From: Micromonospora matsumotoense
GTDB lineage: Bacteria; Actinomycetota; Actinomycetes; Mycobacteriales; Micromonosporaceae
Direction: 5' to 3'
Length of the DNA stretch: 64,000 bases
Assembly: GCF_900091525.1 (NCBI RefSeq)
Contig: NZ_FMCU01000006.1
Location: 62,001 to 126,000, forward strand
Below the pieces are notes generated by a model. That model ran no database searches and had not been told where the DNA came from. It worked only from the letters and a program-made list of their open reading frames with translations. Both the position numbers and the translations under genes were made by a program. Below, one piece after another: positions 1 through 8,366 of this stretch. The first letter of the stretch is position 1, and each line of letters starts with the position of its first letter.

Positions 1-81
1 GTCGGGCGGCTGCTCGGCCTTCCCGACGACCACGGAGACCGGCCCCCCGGCGTCGCCGACCCGGCCCCCTGGCGTCGCTGA
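1..81 (+). CDS. 3' end of an unidentified gene (partial)
   Basis: Only the last 26 codons and a TGA stop (79-81) lie in the window. I read this as the end of a plus-strand gene entering from the left, because 23 of 26 codons end in G or C, as in the clear genes here. It stops 30 bases before the convergent stop of the GH3 gene. The visible residues (rich in G, D, P, R) carry no family signature, so no function is proposed. The last codons lie inside a 22-bp tandem duplication. Confidence 0.45.
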   Translation, partial: VGRLLGLPDDHGDRPPGVADPAPWRR

Positions 82-82
82 C
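39..82. repeat. 22-bp imperfect tandem duplication across a stop codon
   Basis: Bases 39-60 and 61-82 match at 20 of 22 positions, differing by two C/T changes. The second copy contains the TGA stop of the partial gene. A similar 22-bp duplication across a stop codon occurs at 17501-17544. Confidence 0.75.
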
Positions 83-111
83 CCGGCCGGGCCCGGTGCG
101 GGCGTCGTGCT

Positions 112-1578
112 TCAGTCGGTCAGGCCGAGTGCCTCGGCCGCCGCGCGGCCGTTGGCGTGGCTCGCCCCGTAGGTCGTGACGAAGGCCCGCACCCCCTCCG
201 GTCGCCACCGCCCCGGCCAGCCCATCTCCACCACCGTCACCGAATGCGTCGCGGCCAGCGCCCCGACCAGGGCGGGACCGCCGGGCAGTCGGTGCAGGTG
301 CCGCCCGACCAGCACGATCGGCCGACCGGCGGCGAGCCGCCCCACCGCGGCCGGATCGGCCTCGGTGGCGATCACCCGGACCTGCGCGACATCGGACAGG
401 TGGGGACCCAGCCCCCAGGGCACCCGGCCCTCGGCGATGGTGGCGGCGGCGTACACCTGCACCACGAGCGGCCGTCCCAGCCCGGTCAGGTCGCCCTCGA
501 CCCGGACGGCCCGGCGGGCGGCCTGGTACCCGAGACCGGCCGGGACGGGGGCGGGCGGGACGGGCAGGTCGCGCGGGAGGGCGTCCAGGGTCCAGGCGGC
601 GAGCGCGGCGGCCCGGCCGGCGGCCTGCTCCACCCGGGCCCGGTCCAGCCGGCCGTCGCCGATCGCCCCGATGATCTCGGCCACCACCCGCTCGACCAGC
701 GCGGCGTCGACCTTCGCGCCCACGCAGAGCAGGTCCGCCCCGGCGGCCAGCGCCCGTACGGCGGCCGACCCGACCCCACCGGCGGCGACGGCCGCGCCCT
801 TCATCTCCAACGCGTCGGTGATCACCGCGCCGGTGAAGCCGTACTCGCCGCGCAGCAGGTCGACCAGGACGGCCCGGCTGAAGGTGGCCGGCCCGTCCCC
901 GGTCAGCGCCGGCACCCGGATGTGCGCCGTCATGACCGCCTGCACGCCCGCGTCGACCACCGCCGCGAAGGGCGGCAGGTCACGGGCCCGCAGCAGCGCC
1001 GCGTCGGCGTCCACGGTGGGCAACTCGTGGTGGGAGTCGGCGATGGTGGCGCCGTGGCCCGGGAAGTGCTTGGCGCAGGCCGCCACCCCGACGGATTGGA
1101 GGCCCGTCACCGCCGCGGCCGAGTGCGCGGCCACCCGGGCCGGGTCGGCGCCGAACGCGCGGGTGCCGATCACCGGGTTGTCGTCGGCGGTGTTGACGTC
1201 GACCGTGGGGGCCAGATCGACGGTGACGCCGACGGCGGCCAGTTCGGCGCCGATGGCCGCGTAGATCCGGTGGGTGAGGGTGGTGTCGTCGACCGCGCCG
1301 AGCGCCGCGTTGCCCGGGTACGGGCTGCCGGTGGCGTGCGCCAGCCGGGTGACGTCGCCGCCCTCCTCGTCGATGGCGACCAGCACGTCGGGCCGGGCGG
1401 CCCGCAGCGCGGCGGTGCTCGCCGCCAACTGGGCCGGGTCGTGCACGTTGGTGCCGAACAGGGTGTGCCCGGCGAGCCCCTCGGCGACCAGGTCGACCGC
1501 CCAGTCCGGCGGCACCGGCCCCGGGTATGCGGCCAGCAGTGTGCCCAGCACCAGCCGGCGCAGCCCTGGATCCCCCAT
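112..1578 (-). CDS. Glycoside hydrolase family 3, beta-N-acetylhexosaminidase (NagZ-like)
   Basis: A 488-residue cytoplasmic-looking GH3 enzyme expected to release terminal N-acetylhexosamine, for example from cell-wall fragments. The NagZ hallmarks are present: IDEEGG near residue 85, the KHFPGHG then DSHHE loop near 168-183 that supplies the catalytic His/Asp dyad in NagZ enzymes, and ITDALEM near 250 with the nucleophilic Asp. It is longer than E. coli NagZ (341 aa) because of an extra C-terminal domain of about 150 residues. I chose ATG at 1578, preceded by GGGAG, over a longer in-frame start at 1677. No signal peptide is visible. It is divergent from a ROK regulator, which suggests sugar-responsive control. 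A broader GH3 specificity such as beta-glucosidase cannot be excluded. Confidence 0.88.
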   Translation of the reverse strand: MGDPGLRRLVLGTLLAAYPGPVPPDWAVDLVAEGLAGHTLFGTNVHDPAQLAASTAALRAARPDVLVAIDEEGGDVTRLAHATGSPYPGNAALGAVDDTTLTHRIYAAIGAELAAVGVTVDLAPTVDVNTADDNPVIGTRAFGADPARVAAHSAAAVTGLQSVGVAACAKHFPGHGATIADSHHELPTVDADAALLRARDLPPFAAVVDAGVQAVMTAHIRVPALTGDGPATFSRAVLVDLLRGEYGFTGAVITDALEMKGAAVAAGGVGSAAVRALAAGADLLCVGAKVDAALVERVVAEIIGAIGDGRLDRARVEQAAGRAAALAAWTLDALPRDLPVPPAPVPAGLGYQAARRAVRVEGDLTGLGRPLVVQVYAAATIAEGRVPWGLGPHLSDVAQVRVIATEADPAAVGRLAAGRPIVLVGRHLHRLPGGPALVGALAATHSVTVVEMGWPGRWRPEGVRAFVTTYGASHANGRAAAEALGLTD

Positions 1579-1731
1579 CTGACTCTCCCTCTCGTCGCCG
1601 CCCGGCACGGACGCCGGTGTGCGGACGCCTCGCCCGGACGCCCCCGGGTCTCCGGCCCCTGCACCGCCGGACGGCACGAGTGTCGTCGCAGGCGGCCGGG
1701 TCGTCCGAGTCTCCCGGCGTGGGCCGGCCGA

Positions 1732-1737
1732 TACGCT
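1732..1737 (+). promoter_or_regulatory. Candidate -10 box TACGCT upstream of the ROK gene
   Basis: TACGCT fits the actinobacterial TANNNT -10 pattern and lies 60 bases before the ROK start. No good -35 box is visible. Confidence 0.3.
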
Positions 1738-1760
1738 ACGGACATCCCTGATCAGCGCGA

Positions 1761-1781
1761 TTCGTTAGCAGAGTTTACGAA
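1761..1781. promoter_or_regulatory. Possible operator, TTCGT-N11-ACGAA
   Basis: A short inverted repeat with 5-bp arms in an AT-richer patch between the divergent GH3 and ROK genes, ending 16 bases before the ROK start. The position suits a site for the ROK protein itself. The arms are short, so this is tentative. Confidence 0.3.
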
Positions 1782-1797
1782 AACCAGAGGACGTGGC

Positions 1798-2973
1798 ATG
1801 AGTGCGACCCGGCTGCCCGGCACCCCCCGACTGTTGCGGGCGCTCAACGACCGTGCGGCGCTGGAGCTGCTGCTCGAACGCGGCCCGCTCACCCGCGCCC
1901 GGCTCGGTGAGCTGACCGGCCTGTCCAAGGTCACCGCCTCGCAGCTGGTCGAGCGGCTGGAGGAACGCGGGCTGGTCGCCCGGGTCGGCGAGCAGGCCGG
2001 TGGGCGGGGCCCGAACGCGCAGCTCTACGCCGTCCGGCCGGGCAGCGCGTACGTGGTCGGGGTGGACGTCGGCGCGGAACGGGTGATGGCCGCCTGCGCG
2101 GACATCACCGGCGCGGTGGTCAGCCAGGTGGAGCAGTCCACCCGGGACACCGACGACCCGGTCGGCGTGGTGCACACCGCGGTGGTGCAGGCGGCCAGCC
2201 GGGCGGGCGCACAGCTGGACAGCGTCCGGCGGGTGGTGCTCGGCACCCCGGGTCTGGTCGATCCGGCGACCGGCGACATCACCTTCGCCTTCAATCTGCC
2301 CCGCTGGCACCGGGGGCTGCTCGCCGCGCTGCGGGAGGACCTGCACACCCCGGTCGTCTTCGAGAACGACGTCAACCTGGCCGCCGTCGCCGAGGCGCAG
2401 TCCGGGGCGGCGCAGGGGGTGGCGGACTTCGTGCTGGTCTGGGTGGGTGCCGGCGTCGGGCTGGCGATCATGCTGGGTGGTCGGCTGCACCACGGCAGCA
2501 GCGGCGCGGCCGGTGAGATCGGTTACCTGCCGGTGCCGGGGGTGCCGATTCCCCGGGACGTCTCGCGCCGGGCCAAGCCGGCATTCCAGCAACTCGCCGG
2601 GGCGGACGCGGTCCGGGCGGTGGCCCGCGAGCACGGCATCGACGCGCCCGACGCGGCCGACGCGGTGCGCGCCGCCATCGCCGCCGGCACCACCGGCGGC
2701 CCGCTCCTCGACGAGTTGGCCCGCCGGCTCGCCCTCGGCGTGGCCAGCACCTGCGTGGTGCTGGACCCGCCGCTGGTGGTGCTCGCCGGTGAGGTGGGGC
2801 AGGCCGGCGGCGTGGCGTTGGCCGAGCGGGTGCAGCACGAGGTGGCCGCGATCACCCTGGTCCGACCCCGGGTGGTGCCCACCGGGCTGACCGAGGAGCC
2901 GATCCTGCGGGGGGCGCTGCGCACCGCGCTGGACGCGGTCCGGGACGAGGTGTTCGGGTCGACCGTCGGCTGA
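1798..2973 (+). CDS. ROK-family transcriptional regulator
   Basis: A 391-residue protein with an N-terminal winged HTH (about residues 15-70, including LSKVTASQLVERL) followed by a ROK sugar-kinase-like domain. The ROK fold is recognisable from the GVDVGAE phosphate loop near residue 83, FENDVN near 183 and GAAGEIGYLPV near 238. The Cys-rich zinc motif (CxCGxxGC) usual after that point in ROK proteins is absent; no cysteines occur there. The family includes NagC, Mlc and XylR. The start is ATG 1798 with AGAGG upstream. Because it is divergent from the GH3 gene, it probably controls amino-sugar or glycoside use, but the ligand is not evident. Confidence 0.88.
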   Translation: MSATRLPGTPRLLRALNDRAALELLLERGPLTRARLGELTGLSKVTASQLVERLEERGLVARVGEQAGGRGPNAQLYAVRPGSAYVVGVDVGAERVMAACADITGAVVSQVEQSTRDTDDPVGVVHTAVVQAASRAGAQLDSVRRVVLGTPGLVDPATGDITFAFNLPRWHRGLLAALREDLHTPVVFENDVNLAAVAEAQSGAAQGVADFVLVWVGAGVGLAIMLGGRLHHGSSGAAGEIGYLPVPGVPIPRDVSRRAKPAFQQLAGADAVRAVAREHGIDAPDAADAVRAAIAAGTTGGPLLDELARRLALGVASTCVVLDPPLVVLAGEVGQAGGVALAERVQHEVAAITLVRPRVVPTGLTEEPILRGALRTALDAVRDEVFGSTVG

Positions 2974-3021
2974 CCGTGCGCCCCGCCACCCCGCCTCCAT
3001 GTGAAGGAATACTCCAGCACG

Positions 3022-3059
3022 GCCCCCGATCTCGGCAAGATATCGCCAGGATCGGGGGC
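3022..3059. terminator. Hairpin terminator between convergent genes
   Basis: A perfect 10-bp stem, GCCCCCGATC (3022-3031) with GATCGGGGGC (3050-3059), and an 18-base loop. It lies between the ROK stop and the convergent stop at 3182 and could serve both strands. No U tract, as is common in actinobacteria. Confidence 0.7.
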
Positions 3060-3181
3060 GGTCGCCGCAGTGGTCCGGCGTCGTACGGGTAGTGCTTCGT
3101 GGGTGGGGGACGAACTGGTGCGGGTTTACCGCACCGGGCGGCCCGCCCGTCACGTGACGCCTACCCGGTGCCGCCGACGCC

Positions 3182-5905
3182 TCAGGTGCAGGGACGCGAC
3201 CCCAGGTAGGTACTGCCGTCGCCGGTGCCGCCCTCCGGGTCGAGGGCGTAGACGTGGATCTGGGTGCCCGGCGAGCATCCGGAGAGCGTGAACCGGAAGC
3301 CGTGTACGCCGGTGGTGCCGAAGTACGAGTTCACGTCCGGCCGGTTGGTCGCGGTCGGGAAGTCCCCCCGGTACGTCCCCACGCCGGCCGGCCCGCCCTG
3401 GTAGACGGCCACCGCCGAGGAGGTCGTCGGCAGGTCCACGTCGACCGCCCAGCCCTCGACGGTCGATCCGGTGAGGAGTTCGAAGTTGCCGCGTGGTGGT
3501 GAGGTCCACCGGAACACCCGGGTGTCACCCGCGTTGAACGACATGTTGGTCAGCTGCGAACAGTTGCGGCACATCTCGACATCACTGGGGTAGAGGGCGG
3601 TCTCGTAGACGCGGGGCATGGTCTGCGGGAGTCGCACGGTCTTCACTCCGGTGCTGCCGGCGTGCACCATCAGCATGTTGCCGGTCGCCTCCACGATGTC
3701 GCCCACGGGCGCGAAGTGGTGCACGCCCGCGTCCTCGCTGATCTTGCGGAGCGCGGCGAGGGGAAGCTTGGGCGCGGCGGCGTACACCGACGTCCAGCTG
3801 CCGCCCGCGACGGGGATCGTCTTGCGGGCCAGCGAGACCCCGCCCGCCTGGTAGGTGCCGAGGGTCGACGCGCCCGGGTCGGTGACGGTGAACCACGGGG
3901 TCAGTGGGTATCCGGGGCCGCCGGTCTGCCCGACGAACGAGTAGTTCTGGCCCAGGGCGGGCGTGCCGGTGCCCTTGGCGACCGTGATGCCGGTGAGCGC
4001 GGTCATCGAGGTGGTGGTGGCGGCCTGGTCGTCCTGCACGTACCCGGCGGCGTACAGCGACAACACGGTACGGCCGGGGGTCTTCAGTTTCGTGTCGATC
4101 GCCGTACGCACCGTCGAGGACACCGCGTAGGCGTTGGGCAGCACGGCGAGCTTGACCGCGCTGAGGTCGAGGTTGCCCTTGGTCAGGTCGCTGAGCAGGT
4201 AGTGCCGCACCGGGGTACCCAGCCGGGTCAGGTCGTCCACCAGGTTGGACAGCTGGTCGCTGGCGAAGGCGTAGGAGTTCTCCCCGGCGGGCGTCAGGGC
4301 CGGCTGGTAGTTGGCCGACACGTCGTCGACGAACACCGCGACCTGCGGCTGGTAGGCGTTCGCGCCGCCGAGCTGGATCTTGTCGGCGGCCCGGAACACC
4401 GACTGGAGGTTCCCCCACAGGGTCTCCGACTCGGTGGTTCGGGCCGGGTCGCCGAACCAGCCGTACCCCTGGAGATCCAGGAAGTGGATGGCCCGCCCGC
4501 CGATCGCGGCGGTCATCAGGTTGCGGCGCAGCAGGCGGATGCTGTCCCACAGGTTCGTGGCGGTCTGGAACGGGATGGGCTGGCAGTTCGACGGCGCGCA
4601 GGCCAGCAGGGTGCGGGTGTCGTCCTCGTCCAGCCACAGCTTGTTGGCCAGCCGCATGGTGTCCGGCGGTCCCTGCCCGACGAATCCGTACCCTAGGTGA
4701 CGGCTGTCACCGTAGGAGTAGGGGACGCCGATGATGTCCACGTACGGGCTGTTGACAAGTGTCGCCAGGTCGTTGTGCCCGCTGATCGCCAGTTCGGTGC
4801 GTAGGCCGTAGAGGTAGCCGTAGAACACGCTGGTGAGGATGCGGTTCCCGGTGACCTGTTTGGCCTTGGCCAGCAGGCGGGTGATCGCGGCGACGGTGCG
4901 TGCCGACATGTACTGGTTGTACTTGGCGGCCCGCAACGAGTTGATGTCGGCCGGGTCCAGCACGGTGCCGCGCGACGCTCCCGAGGCCGGTGGCGACTGG
5001 CCGGGCACGGCGTTGTTGCGCTCGGTGGGCGTGGCCGATCGGCAGTTGGAGACCAGACTCGCCGGCAGACCGCTCCACGAGCAGAATCCGTTCTCGGCAC
5101 TGCTGGAGTAGTCGTTCAGGTAGAACGAGTGACGCCCGCGTGGGCCGGGCTGGGTGCCCGCGTCGTTGGTCCAGGGGAGCAGCGAGCAGACGTTCACGCC
5201 GTCCGTGCCGGTGGCGCACAGGTCCTTGGAACCCCAGTCCAGCATCTGGTGGGTGGTGTCGTTGTAACCGTAGGGCCGGTAGAACCACTCGCCGCCGTTC
5301 TGGTAGGTGATCATCAGCGACATCACCCGGCCGGGGTACCGGAGGTTCATGTAGTTCAGCACCCGGGTGATCTGCTGTTCCTGGTAGGTCAGCCAGGCCT
5401 CGTCGAACGTCCACGGGTGGCCCGCCCCGTTGGTGTCGTCGCGCACGTTGCCCTGGAGGTCCTTCATCACCATGGGGTTGGCGTCCGGGGGCGCGTCCTG
5501 CAGATACATCCGGATCATCAGGTACGGCCGGGGGTTGAGCTGGTTGAGCTGGCCGGCCAACTGGTCGATGAAGTCGTTGCTGGTGTTGTTCAGGTTTACC
5601 TGGAGCATGGGCGCCACGTTCATCTCCGCCGCAGCCGTGTTCGCCGCGGCCAGTTGTGCCTGGTAGTTGAAGTAGGACCAGTTGTTCTCCCCGATCGGGA
5701 TGCTCTGTGTGTTCAGCGCCATGAAGAACGGCGTGGTCGTCCGGCAGCCGCCCTGGTCGCACAGCTGGATCACCTTGCGCCCGTTGCGGTTGACGATCGT
5801 CGACTGTGGTCCGGACCAGCCGTCGGCGTGGGCGTACTCGGTCGACAGGATGGGGGTGAACGGGATCAGGACAAGCGCGATCAGAATGACGAGCAGTCGT
5901 CTCAT
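3182..5905 (-). CDS. Large secreted protein, glycosidase-like (GH42/clan A-like organisation)
   Basis: A 907-residue exported protein with a signal peptide of about 28 residues (MRRLLVILIALVLIPF, then AHA-DG). ATG 5905 has GGGAGGA 5 bases upstream; a longer in-frame start lacks support. The middle alternates W/Y-rich helices and strands (YLMIRMYLQDAPP, ITYQNGGEWF, DIIGVPYSY), as in retaining glycosidase barrels. It is followed by a part resembling the beta-galactosidase trimerisation domain (VAVFVDDVSANYQ, AVLPNAYAV, GRTVLSLYAAGYVQD). The last ~100 residues form a beta-sandwich module (GWAVDVDLP, VYQGGPAG, GVHGFRF) common at the C-terminus of actinobacterial exoenzymes. The family call is from fold-like cues only; I cannot name the substrate or assign catalytic glutamates with certainty. 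It follows the protease gene on the same strand, separated by a terminator. Confidence 0.6.
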   Translation of the reverse strand: MRRLLVILIALVLIPFTPILSTEYAHADGWSGPQSTIVNRNGRKVIQLCDQGGCRTTTPFFMALNTQSIPIGENNWSYFNYQAQLAAANTAAAEMNVAPMLQVNLNNTSNDFIDQLAGQLNQLNPRPYLMIRMYLQDAPPDANPMVMKDLQGNVRDDTNGAGHPWTFDEAWLTYQEQQITRVLNYMNLRYPGRVMSLMITYQNGGEWFYRPYGYNDTTHQMLDWGSKDLCATGTDGVNVCSLLPWTNDAGTQPGPRGRHSFYLNDYSSSAENGFCSWSGLPASLVSNCRSATPTERNNAVPGQSPPASGASRGTVLDPADINSLRAAKYNQYMSARTVAAITRLLAKAKQVTGNRILTSVFYGYLYGLRTELAISGHNDLATLVNSPYVDIIGVPYSYGDSRHLGYGFVGQGPPDTMRLANKLWLDEDDTRTLLACAPSNCQPIPFQTATNLWDSIRLLRRNLMTAAIGGRAIHFLDLQGYGWFGDPARTTESETLWGNLQSVFRAADKIQLGGANAYQPQVAVFVDDVSANYQPALTPAGENSYAFASDQLSNLVDDLTRLGTPVRHYLLSDLTKGNLDLSAVKLAVLPNAYAVSSTVRTAIDTKLKTPGRTVLSLYAAGYVQDDQAATTTSMTALTGITVAKGTGTPALGQNYSFVGQTGGPGYPLTPWFTVTDPGASTLGTYQAGGVSLARKTIPVAGGSWTSVYAAAPKLPLAALRKISEDAGVHHFAPVGDIVEATGNMLMVHAGSTGVKTVRLPQTMPRVYETALYPSDVEMCRNCSQLTNMSFNAGDTRVFRWTSPPRGNFELLTGSTVEGWAVDVDLPTTSSAVAVYQGGPAGVGTYRGDFPTATNRPDVNSYFGTTGVHGFRFTLSGCSPGTQIHVYALDPEGGTGDGSTYLGSRPCT

Positions 5906-5941
5906 AGGTCCTCCCGACGCTGGCGTGACGGTGAGTGGGAC

Positions 5942-6004
5942 CGCCGTCCGACGGCGGGGCGTGGTCCCGGTACTCCAGGGCCCGCGCCCCGCCGTCGGAC
6001 GGCG
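5942..6004. terminator. Strong hairpin terminator after the protease gene
   Basis: Perfect 20-bp arms (5942-5961 and 5985-6004) separated by 23 bases, directly after the protease stop at 6015 on the minus strand. Each arm also contains the self-complementary core GCCGTCCGACGGC or its complement. Confidence 0.8.
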
Positions 6005-6014
6005 CAACAGCCGA

Positions 6015-7631
6015 TCAGAGGAGCAGGTAACCCTGCAGCCCCTCACTGACCTGCCCCTCACAGTTCACTTCCAGCGAGTCGAAGTGCTCCCCACTGCCGC
6101 GCACGATGCACCGGTAGAAGCCCCGGTGGGAGGCGGCCGGCGGGCTGTCGTAGGCGTAGCCGATCAACCCGAGGGAGGTCCGCCCCTCGCAGTTGGCGGA
6201 CAGGGAGGTGAACCGGTCGTTGCCCACCTGGCACTGGTAGAGGGGGTGGGTGCCGGCGACCTGCGTGGTGAGCACCTTTCCGAGGTTGCCCTCGGCCTGG
6301 TAGCCGCCGCCGGGGTGGGTGGTGGAGCTGGTGTGGTCCCGGCCCGACCAGAAGTACCGGGTGAGCGTCGCGGTGCCGGGCGAGGGCGGGGCCGAGCCGG
6401 TGTACAGCAGGCGGTTCGGTGAACCCGTACCCGGGTTGGTGATCTTGTTGGGGGTCGCGGCGGCGAAGAGGGTGGCCGCCACCTGGGCCGGGGTGAGCAC
6501 GGGATTGCCGGACAGGACCAATGCGGCAGCCCCTGCGGCGTGTGGGGCGGCCATCGAGGTGCCGCTGAGCGTGGCGGTGGCGGTGTCGCTCGCGTTGGAC
6601 GACGAGACGATGCCGTCCCCCGGGGCGAAGATGTCGGTGCAGGTGCCCCAGTTCGAGAACGACGCTCGGGCGTCTGCGGCGGTGCTGGCATTGACGGTGA
6701 TCGCCTCGGCGACCCTGGCCGGGGTGAAGCCGCACGCGTCACTGTTGTTGTTGCCGGAGGCGAGGGTGTAGACGATGCCTTCGGCGATGGAGTTGCGCAC
6801 TGCGGTCTCGAGGGTGCTGTCACTGCCGACCGCGCCGAGGCTCATGTTGGCGACGGCCGCCTCACCGGTGATGTGGTGACCGGTCACCCAGTCGACACCG
6901 GCAGCGACGCCGGCCAGGGTGCCGTTGCCGGTGCAGCTCAGCACCTTGACCGCGTACAGGGAGACCCCTTTGGCTACGCCGTACTGGGAACCGCCGATGG
7001 TGCCCGCGACGTGCGTACCGTGGCCGTTGCAGTCCGAGTCGATGCCGTCGCCGGTGGTGTTGGTGCCCCAGGCGGCCCGGCTGCCGAAGGTGGTGTGGGT
7101 GGTCCGGATGCCGGTGTCGATCACGTACACGCGTACGTTGGACGCCGCCGTCGGGTAGGAGTAGCTGGCGTCCAACGGGAGGTCGCGCTGGTCGATCCGG
7201 TCCAGGCCCCAGGACGGAGGGCTGGGCTGGGTGTCGAGCGCCCGCACGACCCGGTTCTGCTCGACGTACGCCACGTCGGCCTCGGCCGCCAGCCGGCGCG
7301 CGGTGGTGCGGGTCATGGTGCCGGCGAAACCATGGACCGCGTGCTCGTAGGTGTGCTCCACGTCGACGTCGTACTTCGCGGTCAGCCGTCCCGTCAGTGC
7401 GGCCACATTCGCACGGGCATCGACGGTGCCGTGATCGTCGAATACGACGAGGTAGCTGTCGGCAATGGCGTCCGGCCCGCCGCTACCGACTACCTGCCCT
7501 GCGGCGATTGCTGGATTTGCAATTCCCACGGCCAGAATGGTCGCCGCAGTGGCAACTGTGCTCAGGCCTGCCCGAAACCGGCGGTGTACCCGTAGCTGAT
7601 CCATGACAGTGAATGATTCAACCTCCGTCAC
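6015..7631 (-). CDS. Secreted subtilisin-family serine protease (S8, proteinase K type) with C-terminal repeat domain
   Basis: A 538-residue exported endoprotease. The order is: a signal peptide to about residue 44 (VAVGIANPAIAAG region), an inhibitor-I9 propeptide (about 57-128, YLVVFDDHG to YVEQNRVV), the peptidase S8 domain (about 140-410) with triad Asp172 (VIDTGI), His204 (GHGTHVAG) and Ser359 (GTSMAAPHA) and oxyanion Asn in SGNNN, then about 115 residues with two copies of a Y-x-C...F-x-S-L...N-C-E-G...L-G-Y repeat. The GTG at 7631 and ATG at 7604 are both possible starts; GGAGG sits between them and fits neither perfectly. The upstream DNA is AT-richer and full of dyads. Secretion and maturation are inferred from the domain order. 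Confidence 0.9.
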   Translation of the reverse strand: MTEVESFTVMDQLRVHRRFRAGLSTVATAATILAVGIANPAIAAGQVVGSGGPDAIADSYLVVFDDHGTVDARANVAALTGRLTAKYDVDVEHTYEHAVHGFAGTMTRTTARRLAAEADVAYVEQNRVVRALDTQPSPPSWGLDRIDQRDLPLDASYSYPTAASNVRVYVIDTGIRTTHTTFGSRAAWGTNTTGDGIDSDCNGHGTHVAGTIGGSQYGVAKGVSLYAVKVLSCTGNGTLAGVAAGVDWVTGHHITGEAAVANMSLGAVGSDSTLETAVRNSIAEGIVYTLASGNNNSDACGFTPARVAEAITVNASTAADARASFSNWGTCTDIFAPGDGIVSSSNASDTATATLSGTSMAAPHAAGAAALVLSGNPVLTPAQVAATLFAAATPNKITNPGTGSPNRLLYTGSAPPSPGTATLTRYFWSGRDHTSSTTHPGGGYQAEGNLGKVLTTQVAGTHPLYQCQVGNDRFTSLSANCEGRTSLGLIGYAYDSPPAASHRGFYRCIVRGSGEHFDSLEVNCEGQVSEGLQGYLLL

Positions 7632-8366
7632 TGACTGTCAATGCGTTGACTGTCGATGTTCCGTGGAGTAATGAGTCGCTCAGGTTCATTCCCCCGAACC
7701 CGGCCTGAAGTGTGGAAAAAGGGATCTGTCCACATTGTCCCCCAGGCTCCGTTGACCTCTGGTCAGGTGAAACGAATGGTGATTCCGCTGGCCAGGTCAG
7801 CGGAATGGTCGTCTCGATGGCACCTGTTGAATTCGAGACCCTCCGATAGTGGCCCCGTCCGGTGTCAATGGCGGCCCCTGTTGCGCTATTCGACATATCT
7901 CAACCGTCGCGGTGTTGGCAGGCGCACTACCTCGGCTCCGTGGCCCGGTGGCTTCCTCGCCATGCGCTACCGGGTCGGCGGTCAATAGGATGATGGAATC
8001 GACCTGCGACTCGCCTCCCCACCCGACACCAGATTCTTGCCCGTGGAAACCGAAAAGCAGGAAATCGCCGCGGTGGCCCATTCTCGGCGGTGCTTTGTCA
8101 GGCTGTTGTGCTGTGTCGCCCGGGTGGGCATCGTGGTGGCCTCTGGTGGGGTGGTGCGCGGCGGCGGTCGGCCATGGCCGCGATCGGCGCGGTGGAGCCG
8201 CGGGTGCCCGCGACGACCGCCGAACAGGGCCCGCGCCCACCACCACCACCGACCGCCCGATGGCGACTACGGCCGGGGCACCGGGTTCCGCCAAGGCCTG
8301 ACCGAACGCGACATCGGCCACATCGTCACGATCACCTTGTCCCACCGAAGCAGGTCACGGCCCAGC
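7632..8366. other. Gene-poor, AT-richer region with a run of dyads
   Basis: There is no convincing gene in these 735 bases. The half nearest the protease (7632-8050) is clearly lower in GC than its surroundings. It holds TGACTGTC twice (7632-7639, 7647-7654) and four stem-loops in 125 bases: GGTTC/GAACC (7683-7700), TGTGGA/TCCACA (7711-7734), TGACC-TCT-GGTCA (7753-7765) and ATTCCGCTG/CAGCGGAAT (7782-7806). It could be a protease promoter with several operators or a structured leader. From 8050 to 8366 the GC rises and reading frames on both strands look weakly protein-like, perhaps a decayed gene, but I could not identify one. Confidence 0.5.
7782..7806. promoter_or_regulatory. Perfect 9-bp inverted repeat, 7-base spacer
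   Basis: ATTCCGCTG (7782-7790) and CAGCGGAAT (7798-7806) are exact complements. It is the strongest of four dyads upstream of the protease gene and a candidate operator or RNA hairpin. Confidence 0.45.

Noticed and set aside
7797..8345. 182-codon minus-strand frame downstream of the ABC permease
   Set aside because: It is weakly protein-like (VVVVGAGPVRR), perhaps a decayed gene, but has no family signal or SD; left uncalled.
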